Below, in pieces: positions 7,688 to 14,673 of a stretch of 64,000 nucleotides of DNA; position 1 is the stretch's first letter, and every line of letters starts with the position of its first letter. Origin of the DNA: Lachnospiraceae bacterium FE2018. GTDB lineage: Bacteria > Bacillota > Clostridia > Lachnospirales > Lachnospiraceae. The notes beneath the pieces are model-generated. The model was given only the letters and a program-made list of their open reading frames with translations. It did not search any database and was not told the DNA's origin. The DNA is taken from contig JNKK01000001.1 of the NCBI GenBank assembly GCA_000702845.1, positions 62,001 to 126,000 of the forward strand. Reading direction: 5' to 3'. A program made the translations under genes and the position numbers.

Positions 7688-8101
7688 ATGTGGTTTTTAT
7701 TAGCGCTTGGTTCGGCAATCTTTGCCGCACTGACATCAATATTGGCAAAGATAGGAATTGAAGGTGTCGGATCGAATCTGGCTACTGCGATCCGTACGAT
7801 GGTTGTTGTTATCATGGCATGGGGAATGGTATTTATTACTCATCAGCAAGCCGGAATAAAAGACATTAGCCAGAAATGCTGGATTTTCCTGATTCTGTCC
7901 GGCCTTGCTACTGGTGCCTCATGGCTTTGCTATTACAAGGCCTTGCAGATGGGAGACGCTTCAAAAGTCGTCCCGATTGATAAGTTGTCCGTTGTCATTA
8001 CGCTGATACTGGCGTTTGTTTTTCTGCATGAAGAATTTACTTTTAAGTCAGTGATAGGGTGTATCCTGATTGGAGCCGGAACATTGCTGATGGTTCTGTG
8101 A
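7688..8101 (+). CDS. EamA-family transporter, single-repeat form
   Basis: A 137-residue membrane protein matching one EamA (drug/metabolite transporter) repeat: five hydrophobic segments starting WFLLALGSAIFAALTSILAK, a central GLATGASWLCYYKALQMGDASKVVP loop-helix, and the ending GCILIGAGTLLMVL. Classical members have two repeats in about 300 residues; half-size members of 140 residues are a known subgroup that act as dimers. TTGAAGGAG precedes the ATG. The next gene starts 33 bases downstream, so the two may share a transcript. The substrate is unknown. Confidence 0.85.
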   Translation: MWFLLALGSAIFAALTSILAKIGIEGVGSNLATAIRTMVVVIMAWGMVFITHQQAGIKDISQKCWIFLILSGLATGASWLCYYKALQMGDASKVVPIDKLSVVITLILAFVFLHEEFTFKSVIGCILIGAGTLLMVL

Positions 8102-8133
8102 TACAAATTCAAGTTGATCGAGGTGATACCGCC

Positions 8134-8649
8134 ATGCCAGCAAGCGTAAGAAAAATAGCAAAAATCAGGAGCGGCGGCCAGAGCGGTGTCGATAGAGCTG
8201 CCTTGGACTTTGCCATAGAACATGGAATTCCCTATTGCGGGTGGTGCCCAAAGGGCGGATGGGCGGAAGACTATCCGGATCCCCCGGGACTGCTGCGAGA
8301 TTATCCGGAATTGCAAGAAACCCCTTCTTCCGGAACTGAGCAGAGGACAAAGTGGAACATGCGTGACGCAGATGCGATCCTGACAATCATTCCAGAGAGT
8401 TCGGCAGAATCGAAAGGCACAGAAGTTGGTCTTGAGGAGGGCGAGCATCTTGGCAAGCCGATGTTCACAGCTTCCGGGCTGAAAGATGTGCCGGAAATCC
8501 GCCGATGGATCAGTACGCTGCCGAATGGAAAAGAGCTGTGCGTGGGCGGTCCCAGAGCGAGTGAGTGTCCGGAAGCGTATGAGACAGCGAAGGCAGTCCT
8601 TACAGCAGTCCTGCCGGTTTTTGATACGTCCGGAAGACAGGCTGAATGA
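8134..8649 (+). CDS. YpsA-like putative molybdenum carrier protein
   Basis: A 171-residue Rossmann-type protein of the putative molybdenum carrier (cpYpsA) family. The signature is RSGGQSGVDRAALDFAIE at residues 10-27, a phosphate-binding-loop-like glycine run, followed by GWCPKGGWAED. GTEVGLEEGEHLGKP and VGGPRASECPEAYE mark the second half. The family is related to SLOG-type nucleotide-binding domains; its ligand is not firmly known. The ATG at 8134 is preceded by GAGGTGATACCGCC. A terminator follows. A fragment of a close paralogue is found at 49413-49640. Confidence 0.8.
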   Translation: MPASVRKIAKIRSGGQSGVDRAALDFAIEHGIPYCGWCPKGGWAEDYPDPPGLLRDYPELQETPSSGTEQRTKWNMRDADAILTIIPESSAESKGTEVGLEEGEHLGKPMFTASGLKDVPEIRRWISTLPNGKELCVGGPRASECPEAYETAKAVLTAVLPVFDTSGRQAE

Positions 8650-8724
8650 ATTCAAAATTCTGAAAATCTGGAATTCTACGCAGAATATATACGATACAAA
8701 CTGAAAAATGAAAGCATTTTTTGG

Positions 8725-8756
8725 CGGGTTGTCGGTCGCGACTGACAGCCCGTTTT
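8725..8756 (+). terminator. Terminator before the first LexA locus
   Basis: CGGGTTGTC pairs with GACAGCCCG (one G-U pair), followed by TTTT. An equivalent stem (12 bp, UUCG loop) occupies the same place before the second LexA locus at 58163. Confidence 0.75.
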
Positions 8757-8773
8757 AAACTGCGATTTTTCTC

Positions 8774-8802
8774 TTGCGCGACGAACATATGTTTGATATG
8801 AT
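8774..8802 (+). promoter_or_regulatory. SOS box overlapping the promoter of the LexA/ImmA operon
   Basis: TTGCGC (8774-8779), a 17-base spacer and TATGAT (8797-8802) form a promoter. The spacer holds CGAACATATGTTTG (8782-8795), a match to the Gram-positive LexA operator (CGAAC-N4-GTTYC type). LexA bound there would block RNA polymerase. The identical 14-mer sits in the same register before the second lexA gene at 58218. Confidence 0.9.
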
Positions 8803-8864
8803 GGGCTCACAGGAAACGAAAGCAGCCTGCTCACGATAGAAATCAAAACACTTGGAGGTGCCCT

Positions 8865-9479
8865 ATGCGACACAAAGACCCGGAACTGATGAAAAAGATC
8901 AGGACTTATATTGGCGAATTCTATATCGAACACGACCGTACGCCTTCTACGACGGAGATCGCAAAGTATTTCGGGATCGCGCGTAGCACTTCGCAGAACT
9001 ATCTTGTGGCGATGAATGAGAGGGGGCTTCTCTCCTATCAGGGCGGCAGGCTGGTCGTAGACAAGATGGACAAGCTCCGGACAGACCGGCAGCAGGCGCC
9101 TCTGGTCGGCAGCGTTCCCTGCGGGGAGCTGACCTATGAGGAAGAAAATGTTGAGTGTGTAACGACTCTCCCGACGGCGATCTTTGGCGACGGTCCGTTT
9201 TATATCCTGCATGCCTCCGGTGATTCCATGGAGGATGAAGGGATTGAAGACGGGGATCTGGTCGTCATCCGTCAGGAACCGGATCCGAAAGAAGGCGATC
9301 TGGTCATTGCCCTTGATGAAGAGAACCGTAATACGCTGAAAAAATATGGCGGGAAGGACAGAAAAACGAGAAAGGTCATCCTGGAGTACTGCAACAAGGC
9401 CGTCTATGGAGATAAGAAGATCCTGGTGAAGCACCTGGTCTGCCAAGGCGTCGTCAGCCACATAATCAAGAAGAGATGA
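8865..9479 (+). CDS. LexA-family repressor (S24 autopeptidase), copy 1
   Basis: A 204-residue LexA-type repressor. Residues 1-65 form a winged helix (TPSTTEIAKYFGIARSTSQN). Residues 80-204 form the S24 serine protease domain. The self-cleavage bond appears to be Cys-Gly in GSVPCGE, as in UmuD, rather than the Ala-Gly of E. coli LexA. The catalytic Ser is in SGDSMEDEGI, and the Lys is probably in the NTLKKYGG segment. GGAGGTG precedes the ATG. It heads a tightly packed operon with zinc-ribbon, ImmA/IrrE and VOC genes, all downstream of an SOS box, so it is likely autorepressed and released by RecA filaments. The copy at 58340 is highly similar. Confidence 0.9.
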   Translation: MRHKDPELMKKIRTYIGEFYIEHDRTPSTTEIAKYFGIARSTSQNYLVAMNERGLLSYQGGRLVVDKMDKLRTDRQQAPLVGSVPCGELTYEEENVECVTTLPTAIFGDGPFYILHASGDSMEDEGIEDGDLVVIRQEPDPKEGDLVIALDEENRNTLKKYGGKDRKTRKVILEYCNKAVYGDKKILVKHLVCQGVVSHIIKKR

Positions 9480-9493
9480 GGGGGAAATACAGC

Positions 9494-9691
9494 ATGAAGA
9501 CTTATGATGTCAGCTGCCCGTGCTGCGGGCATAGGAATAAAGATCTGTATCTTGAGGAGACCGAAGGCTGGATGGAATGCGAGAAATGCGGTGAGGTCAC
9601 GCAGGTGTCGAAGCATTTTGAGAAGCGGGTGAAGATCCCGGTCTTCAGGATGGAGGATCTGGGAAAAGTAATGGCCGCAGGCCTCATCTGA
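9494..9691 (+). CDS. Small zinc-ribbon protein
   Basis: A 65-residue protein with two Cys pairs, CPCCGH near residue 6 and CEKCGE near residue 28, spaced as a zinc ribbon. Function unknown; such proteins often bind nucleic acid or a partner protein. The ATG at 9494 follows GAGGGGGAAATACAGC and begins 15 bases after the lexA stop. An earlier ATG at 9476 overlaps that stop and would add six residues. It is part of the SOS-controlled operon. Confidence 0.75.
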   Translation: MKTYDVSCPCCGHRNKDLYLEETEGWMECEKCGEVTQVSKHFEKRVKIPVFRMEDLGKVMAAGLI

Positions 9692-9713
9692 TCATCAGGG
9701 AGACAAGAAGGGG

Positions 9714-9962
9714 ATGGAAAAGGTTTTTGTAAAAGTCCGATGCTCCCATCTGCCGGACGGGACGATCCGCCCGGAAAGTCTGGAGTGGGAAGACGGACAG
9801 GTCTGGGAGATCACGCGCACGATCCATGTCGCGGCTCCGGCAGACCATGAATTTGAAGGAATTCGCTACACGGTATTGATCGGTAGTGCGGAAAAATATA
9901 TTTACCGGACCGGAAACAGGTGGTATGTGGAACCGGTCCGTATGGAGGTGGATTCTTCTTGA
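9714..9962 (+). CDS. Hypothetical protein of the LexA/ImmA operon
   Basis: An 82-residue protein of unknown function, rich in beta-strand-forming residues (VFVKVRCSHLPDGTIRPESL, then WEDGQVWEITRTIHV and YTVLIGSAEKYIYRTGNRWYV). No catalytic motif or membrane segment is visible. AAGAAGGGG precedes the ATG by a few bases, and its stop overlaps the TTG start of the ImmA gene (TTGA), so the two are translationally coupled. It may be a partner of the protease; that is inference from coupling only. Confidence 0.7.
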   Translation: MEKVFVKVRCSHLPDGTIRPESLEWEDGQVWEITRTIHVAAPADHEFEGIRYTVLIGSAEKYIYRTGNRWYVEPVRMEVDSS

Positions 9963-10687
9963 GTACGTACATTTCAAACCGTGAGCTCGAGGAGCTCGGA
10001 GAAGGGCTGACCCGGCATTATCTGGAGAACGCCCACGTGCAGATGGCCGCCCGGTGCATCGACATCGAAGGACTGGCCAATTATCTGGGAATGACTGTAG
10101 TATTTGAAACATTTGCCGAAGAGGACCGGGATAAGGTCGGATTTCTCGCTGACGGCAGGACACCGCTGAAGATCAGGCGGAAAGGCAGTATCGTCTCATT
10201 TTGTTTCCCTTTGGGGACGATCGTGCTGGACTCCTTTCTCCGGCAGGACAAGGAAAGCGGCCGGCGCCGCTTCACCATTGCTCATGAGATCGCGCATTCC
10301 GTGATCGAAAAGCATAACCCTGTGCCTCAGTTCCATCGGATCTATGATTCCGAGCATGGCTATACCTTTCAGGAACTGAAAGCACAGCTGACCATGACTG
10401 AAAACCAGGCTGACCGGCTGGCGGCAGTGATCCTGATGCCGCAGTTCACCGTCGATCAGGCCCTCAGGGATTTTAATAAAGGCAGGCGGGTCAAAGTCTA
10501 CGGACAGAACGTCTATGCCAATGAAGAACGCAGGATCATCAGCCGGATGGCCGCTCAGGTGGGAGTCTCCTTTTCCGCCATGCAGATCCGGCTGAGGGAA
10601 CTGGATCTTTTGGAATATCATCCACTGGATGAATATGTCGAGAAGAACCTTCTGGGAGGTAAGGCTGATGAGCGGTTATACCTGTAA
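9959..10687 (+). CDS. ImmA/IrrE-family metallopeptidase
   Basis: A 242-residue protease with the zinc-binding HEIAH motif at residues 109-113, preceded by the typical RFTIAH strand, and the downstream ENQADRLAAVILMP helix that carries the third ligand (Glu or Asp). ImmA of ICEBs1 and IrrE/DdrO-type proteases cleave a repressor to release DNA-damage or mobile-element genes. The TTG start at 9959 overlaps the stop of the previous gene and is preceded by GGAGGTGG. Its likely substrate is an XRE or LexA-type repressor nearby (for example 11645), by analogy. Co-transcription with an SOS repressor is notable. Confidence 0.85.
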   Translation: MSTYISNRELEELGEGLTRHYLENAHVQMAARCIDIEGLANYLGMTVVFETFAEEDRDKVGFLADGRTPLKIRRKGSIVSFCFPLGTIVLDSFLRQDKESGRRRFTIAHEIAHSVIEKHNPVPQFHRIYDSEHGYTFQELKAQLTMTENQADRLAAVILMPQFTVDQALRDFNKGRRVKVYGQNVYANEERRIISRMAAQVGVSFSAMQIRLRELDLLEYHPLDEYVEKNLLGGKADERLYL

Positions 10688-10940
10688 TCCCAGATACAAT
10701 ACACCTTCGCCGGATGTTCTGCGGAAGCTGGAGCTTTCCAGACTGAAAGCTGAAAATATTGAAACGCGCGAAATGCGCTGTCCGATCTGCGGCTTCCTCG
10801 TGCGGATCATACCGGTGACACAGACGGATATTGTTTTTGTAAAGTGTCGGAAGTGCAAGTTCGACGGAGCGTTAAGCCCTGCTTATTTCAGGAGAATAAG
10901 GAACTGCCGGGCGAACAGGATGCAATGGGAGGAACTATGA
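10668..10940 (+). CDS. Zinc-ribbon protein of the LexA/ImmA operon
   Basis: A 90-residue protein with CPICGF near residue 42 and CRKCKF near residue 68, the paired Cys spacing of a zinc ribbon of the Com/KTR type. The N-terminus (YTCNPRYNTPSPDVLRKLEL) is unassigned. The ATG at 10668 is preceded by GGGAGGTAAGGCTG and overlaps the end of the ImmA gene by 20 bases. The stop overlaps the next start (ATGA). Its function is unknown; single-strand nucleic acid binding is a common role for such ribbons. Confidence 0.7.
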   Translation: MSGYTCNPRYNTPSPDVLRKLELSRLKAENIETREMRCPICGFLVRIIPVTQTDIVFVKCRKCKFDGALSPAYFRRIRNCRANRMQWEEL

Positions 10941-11302
10941 AGCTGAGAAATGTGCTGATCGTTGTCCGGGACATTGAAAGATCAAGAAAGTATTACCATG
11001 ATCTGTTCGGTCTGGAAACGGTACTGGACAATGACGGAAATATGATCCTGTCGGAAGGACTGGTCCTGCAGGATGCAAAGATCTGGGAGAACTTTCTGGG
11101 AAAAGACATTATTCCCAGGAACAATGCCAGCGAACTGTATTTTGAAGAACGTGATATTGAGGACTTTATTCAGAAACTGGAGGAACTCTATCCGGATACA
11201 GTCTATGTGAATCGGCTGATGACACACAGTTGGGGTCAGAGGGTGGTACGATTCTATGATCCGGACGGGAATCTGATCGAAGTCGGAACACCGATGGAGT
11301 AA
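10937..11302 (+). CDS. VOC (glyoxalase/bleomycin resistance) family protein
   Basis: A 121-residue single-domain VOC protein. Both halves of the fold are visible: KLRNVLIVVRDIERSRKYYH with DLFGLE at the start, and VVRFYDPDGNLIEVGTPME at the end, the usual metal-ligand Glu strand. The family includes glyoxalase, dioxygenases and antibiotic-binding proteins; the substrate cannot be read. The start overlaps the previous stop (ATGA) with GGGAGG ahead. It is the last gene of the SOS-box operon. Confidence 0.85.
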   Translation: MKLRNVLIVVRDIERSRKYYHDLFGLETVLDNDGNMILSEGLVLQDAKIWENFLGKDIIPRNNASELYFEERDIEDFIQKLEELYPDTVYVNRLMTHSWGQRVVRFYDPDGNLIEVGTPME

Positions 11303-11644
11303 ATGTACAGGGAGATTATGATTATCCGCAAAGTGGAACAGCCATGATTACAGAAGGAATCTGAAAGGATGAATCCCTCTGGTACCTGGACCCCAGAGGA
11401 TGAAAACAACCAAAATAGAATAACACGATACGACTTTTAATCGAGCAAGCGGAGCCGGTCACAGACCGAGACTGCCAGGCGCCGTACGAAGCCGGATTGG
11501 AAACAGGACTAGCATATCCTTTTATCTGATCCGATTTCGACGGCGCTTTCTCTTCCGCTTCCGCGGTGGATTCTGCTCGATCACGACTGCTTCGTACGGT
11601 GAATGGAAGTCCTTTCCCGGCAGACGCTTGGGAAAGGACAGGAC
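11303..11644. other. Gene-free stretch with a long-spaced inverted repeat
   Basis: No convincing gene is seen. CCGTACGAAGC at 11482-11492 is mirrored exactly by GCTTCGTACGG at 11589-11599, about 96 bases apart. The minus strand between 11538 and 11657 is open and encodes a very basic tail (PPRKRKRKRRRNR), but it has no start or family signature. The stretch may be a boundary or control region of the element that follows. Confidence 0.5.
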
Positions 11645-11932
11645 ATGTATTTTGATCAGGAAGCATTCGGAAAGCGTCTGAAGGAACTCAGAAATATCAA
11701 GGGGATGACCCAGGAGGAGCTGGCAGAAAAGCTGAACATCAGCAGAGAGCATCTCGGCAGGATCGAGCGCGGCAAATATGGCTGCTCCATTGATCTTCTC
11801 ATTGAACTCTCCTACACCTTAAATGCTAGTACAGATTATCTCCTTCTTGGAAGGAATCCGGACCGGGACCAGGACAGAAAGCAGCTTCTGCAGGTCATCA
11901 GCCAGCTGTCGGACATCGCAAGGAACATGTGA
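11645..11932 (+). CDS. XRE-family transcriptional regulator
   Basis: A 95-residue regulator. Residues 5-62 form a Cro/CI helix-turn-helix: GKRLKELRNIKGMTQEELAE, then KLNISREHLGRIERGKYGCS and YTLNASTDYLLLG. The C-terminal 30 residues form a short amphipathic helix, probably for dimerisation. It lies downstream of the ImmA operon and could be the repressor that the protease cleaves, as in ICEBs1 ImmR/ImmA; this is analogy. An upstream in-frame ATG at 11603 is less likely because the domain begins after 11645. Confidence 0.85.
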   Translation: MYFDQEAFGKRLKELRNIKGMTQEELAEKLNISREHLGRIERGKYGCSIDLLIELSYTLNASTDYLLLGRNPDRDQDRKQLLQVISQLSDIARNM

Positions 11933-11954
11933 AAAGGCCTTTTGAGGTGTCGAT

Positions 11955-12000
11955 ATTGAACGACAAGTTCAATGACAAGCCCTTCAGAATCGGATATAAT
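11955..12000 (+). promoter_or_regulatory. Promoter with inverted-repeat operator before XRE gene
   Basis: ATGACA (11972-11977), a 17-base spacer and a perfect TATAAT (11995-12000) form a promoter for the gene at 12048. ATTGAAC/GTTCAAT, a perfect 7-bp inverted repeat with a 5-base centre, covers 11955-11973 and touches the -35 box. This is a plausible operator for one of the neighbouring XRE proteins. Confidence 0.65.
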
Positions 12001-12047
12001 AGAGCCAGAGGCTTCTGCCTCAGCTCTTAAGAGAAAGAAGAATCGTC

Positions 12048-12356
12048 ATGGCAACAACTATTGATAAAGCAAAAACAGGACAGCAGATCCGTCTGCTGAT
12101 GGAAAAACGCGGGGTAACGGTAAGAGACGTGAAAAACGCGCTCTCACTGGCCTGCGTGCAGAGTGTCTATCATTGGCTGGATGGCCAGAGCATGCCCACA
12201 TTGGACAATCTTTATGCCTTAAGCAATCTGCTGAAGGTGCCGATGGATATGCTGGTCTGCGGAAACCGGCGTTATGATCCCGGGATGTATGTGCCGAAAG
12301 GCGCCGAGCGCCTGCTTCGATATTACAGGATGATTCAGGACTGCATGGCAGCATGA
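12048..12356 (+). CDS. XRE-type helix-turn-helix protein
   Basis: A 102-residue protein. Residues 8-68 form a helix-turn-helix (GQQIRLLMEKRGVTVRDVKN, QSVYHWLDGQSMPTLDNLYA, LSNLLKVPMDMLV). The W-L-D-G-Q-S-MPTLDNL segment closely resembles the protein at 43537 (W-Q-K-G-A-AMPTIDNL), so the two belong to one subfamily seen on clostridial mobile elements. It is driven by a good promoter with an adjacent operator and followed by a terminator, so it is transcribed alone. The target is unknown. Confidence 0.8.
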   Translation: MATTIDKAKTGQQIRLLMEKRGVTVRDVKNALSLACVQSVYHWLDGQSMPTLDNLYALSNLLKVPMDMLVCGNRRYDPGMYVPKGAERLLRYYRMIQDCMAA

Positions 12357-12386
12357 ATCAGTAAGGATCATACAGAAAGACTTATT

Positions 12387-12423
12387 CCCGGCCCGTCGCA
12401 GATCAGCGGTGGGCCGGGTTTTA
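12387..12423 (+). terminator. Rho-independent terminator after XRE gene
   Basis: CCCGGCCC pairs with GGGCCGGG across a 16-base loop, followed by TTTTA. Confidence 0.8.
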
Positions 12424-12463
12424 CTTTTAGAAGAATGCTTGTGTCAGGAAGAAGGGTTAAAGA

Positions 12464-12649
12464 ATGATGCTGCCGATGATTTCAGAAAAGGAATTCTGCG
12501 AGCATATTGAGGATGATGATTTCCCAATCCGATATGGGAACCCGGTATGTATTCACACAAATGACGGACATCTGCTCGTCTGCATGACATATAAACTCTA
12601 TGAGCGGCTTCTTGAGAGAAAGGAACAGGTAACCGGCAATGAGTTATGA
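12464..12649 (+). CDS. Small hypothetical protein (antitoxin-like size)
   Basis: A 61-residue acidic protein (MISEKEFCEHIEDDDFPIRY, GNPVCIHTNDGHLLVCMTYK, LYERLLERKE). It resembles Phd/RelB-type antitoxin C-termini only in length and composition; no firm family is recognised. GAAGGGTTAAAG precedes the start. Its end overlaps the next gene by 11 bases, which suggests translational coupling in the row 12464-15622. Confidence 0.55.
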   Translation: MMLPMISEKEFCEHIEDDDFPIRYGNPVCIHTNDGHLLVCMTYKLYERLLERKEQVTGNEL

Positions 12650-13247
12650 TATCAGATTAAAGGATCCCGTTACAGACGAGACCTTGGACCTGCCGGTGAA
12701 ACATGTTATGACCGGCGGGACATATCAGGCAGACTATGATGAACAGACAAGGACGTTTTCCGCCAAACCTATCAGCGAGGCATGGCTGAACGTCACGTAT
12801 AACTATGGACGTTATTATTACGATGCCACAGATGGAGATCCACGTTTCGCTCACGATGAAATCTCTGCTTATTATGCTGATGGGACAACAGGTCCGGTTA
12901 AAACAGAGTATGGCATCCGCGGTATTTACGGTAAGACAGGGGTAGAAAGCATTCCGATGCTGGAGGATATGATCGAAAGGATCAAAGCGAAATACAAGCC
13001 GGATTGGGAATGGTTAATCACCAGCAGGGAACGAACAAGGTACCGGGATAAATCCGGTAAGGAAGTTGACTTCTATTATGCACTTCATCATAGGGATGAA
13101 TGCAGCAGTGAGGATTATACGGAAGATATCAGCGAAGGTCCTTGTGATGATTACTGGGAAGCAACAGCCGCGAATGCCATTCGGCCGTTGTATCAGCTTA
13201 TAGCGATGGCGAAGCTTCGACCGGACGGGGTCTGGGACGGGGACTGA
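12639..13247 (+). CDS. Hypothetical protein, possible element-encoded
   Basis: A 202-residue soluble protein that I do not recognise. It opens MSYDIRLKDPVTDETLDLP and has many aromatic residues (LNVTYNYGRYYYDAT), a GIRGIYGKTGVESIPMLEDM segment reminiscent of a flexible loop, and an acidic C-terminal third. No signal peptide, membrane segment or catalytic motif is visible. Overlapping starts and stops place it in one operon with the genes at 12464, 13267 and 14663. Proteins of this type are typical of accessory elements. Confidence 0.65.
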   Translation: MSYDIRLKDPVTDETLDLPVKHVMTGGTYQADYDEQTRTFSAKPISEAWLNVTYNYGRYYYDATDGDPRFAHDEISAYYADGTTGPVKTEYGIRGIYGKTGVESIPMLEDMIERIKAKYKPDWEWLITSRERTRYRDKSGKEVDFYYALHHRDECSSEDYTEDISEGPCDDYWEATAANAIRPLYQLIAMAKLRPDGVWDGD

Positions 13248-13266
13248 TAAAGAAGAGGTGATTTCA

Positions 13267-14673
13267 TTGAATGATTATAAACTGGTGGCACCGGATATAG
13301 ACAGCCTTCTGAATTGTTTTGAACGAGGATTCCTGAACCCCTCTGCGCCGTCAGAAGATTTGTGTAAAGCGATGGATCCGCTGTTTGAGATGCTGCGGGA
13401 GATGGCTCCCCTGCGGAAAAACGATGAAGCCAAAGCAATCTGGGTCACGATTCCAAGAGGATCCATTGAGGATTTTGGCTCCTATGAGGACATGCTTGAG
13501 TGGGGCGATGTAAAGAACCGTGAAGAATATAAGCAGTACTGGCTGGAGGAATACCCGGATCCTGTCTGCTGGTATGAACTGGTCATCGCGGAAGCCTTTC
13601 ATAAAGACGGTTCCAGATGGTTCAGGGCAGTTCATTTTGGCGACAAACCGATCATCAATGCGCATTTTGATTATAACGATGATGAGAAAACCGGATTCAC
13701 TAGCAGAGAGGAAGCCGTCATTGCTCTCTGCGCTCTTCTTGCGGAACCGGTCATGGAATCCATGCGGAGGTTGAAGGAAGGCACTTACAATGAATTTGTA
13801 AAAGCAAATCTGCCGTATTCATTCAGAACAGGCGTAATTCCCCGGCGGGTTCTCTGGGAAAGGGAACCGGAATGGAAGGAAAGCGATCTGGAAGGACTTC
13901 CGGAAGAGACGATCAGTGCTTTCCGTGCGCTGTTAAACAGCGGCATAAACCGCAGGAATCGTATCGGAAGACTGAAAAGTATGACGGCGAACGATTTCTT
14001 CCGTGCCTGTGCGATTGGTTATAAAGCGTGCGGGTACAACGGTACGGATCTGCCGCCTGTCGATCAGTATTTTCTTCATGGTGACGGCAGGGATGAAGGA
14101 CTGAGCGGACGGGGACATGGACTGAATGCAGGCCCAGGGATTGATTTTGATGATCCGGCAGCCTGGGATGAATGGTATTTTCACCGGGAACAGCACGGGG
14201 GTCATCCATGGGAAGTCTGCCGTGGCGGGAACAGCACTCATGTTGATCTATATGTGATGCACGACCGGCGTGACCTTGACTTTAAATACAGAGCAGGGGA
14301 AATATCTGAAGATGAATATCAGGAGAGGATCCGTTCTTCGGGCTACTTTTTTCTGATCGGCGGGAAACACCGTGCGGCTGAAGCTGTGAGATTTTATACG
14401 GCATTGTCTGCAACCGGCCTCCCGGTGCTGCTTTCTGACGCGGAGGATATCATGACGCGGTTTGACGGCACCGGATATGTCGGCATCGTTCCTCACTCCG
14501 TTCCGACGAGATACTGTGAGGAACTGTTTCCAGAAAAATACGGAGACATCATTGATTTCATGCATGTGTACAGAGAAGAAATGGAAAAATTCGGAGATGC
14601 GATAGAGTGGCTTCCCGAAGAGGAGGCAATGCTTCAATCTTCTGACCTTCGGGGAAATCAGGATGGCATTTGA
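13267..14673 (+). CDS. Large hypothetical protein of the integrated element
   Basis: A 468-residue soluble protein, unrecognised. It is acidic and Trp-rich, with segments such as AIWVTIPRGSIEDFGSYEDM, WYELVIAEAFHKDGSRWFRA and a His/Gly-rich centre (QYFLHGDGRDEGLSGRGHGL) that could bind metal or phosphate. The second half contains STHVDLYVMHDRRDLDFKYR and a predicted Rossmann-like FYTALSATGLPVLLSDAEDI segment. The TTG at 13267 is chosen because AGAGGTGATTTCA precedes it; a GTG at 13258 overlaps that site. It overlaps the next gene by 11 bases. Confidence 0.65.
   Translation: MNDYKLVAPDIDSLLNCFERGFLNPSAPSEDLCKAMDPLFEMLREMAPLRKNDEAKAIWVTIPRGSIEDFGSYEDMLEWGDVKNREEYKQYWLEEYPDPVCWYELVIAEAFHKDGSRWFRAVHFGDKPIINAHFDYNDDEKTGFTSREEAVIALCALLAEPVMESMRRLKEGTYNEFVKANLPYSFRTGVIPRRVLWEREPEWKESDLEGLPEETISAFRALLNSGINRRNRIGRLKSMTANDFFRACAIGYKACGYNGTDLPPVDQYFLHGDGRDEGLSGRGHGLNAGPGIDFDDPAAWDEWYFHREQHGGHPWEVCRGGNSTHVDLYVMHDRRDLDFKYRAGEISEDEYQERIRSSGYFFLIGGKHRAAEAVRFYTALSATGLPVLLSDAEDIMTRFDGTGYVGIVPHSVPTRYCEELFPEKYGDIIDFMHVYREEMEKFGDAIEWLPEEEAMLQSSDLRGNQDGI

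Noticed and set aside
11955-11973. A fourth SOS box (GAAC...GTTC)
   Set aside because: The half-sites are 5 bases apart (GAAC-GACAA-GTTC). LexA operators of this type need 4, so it is listed as an XRE-type operator.
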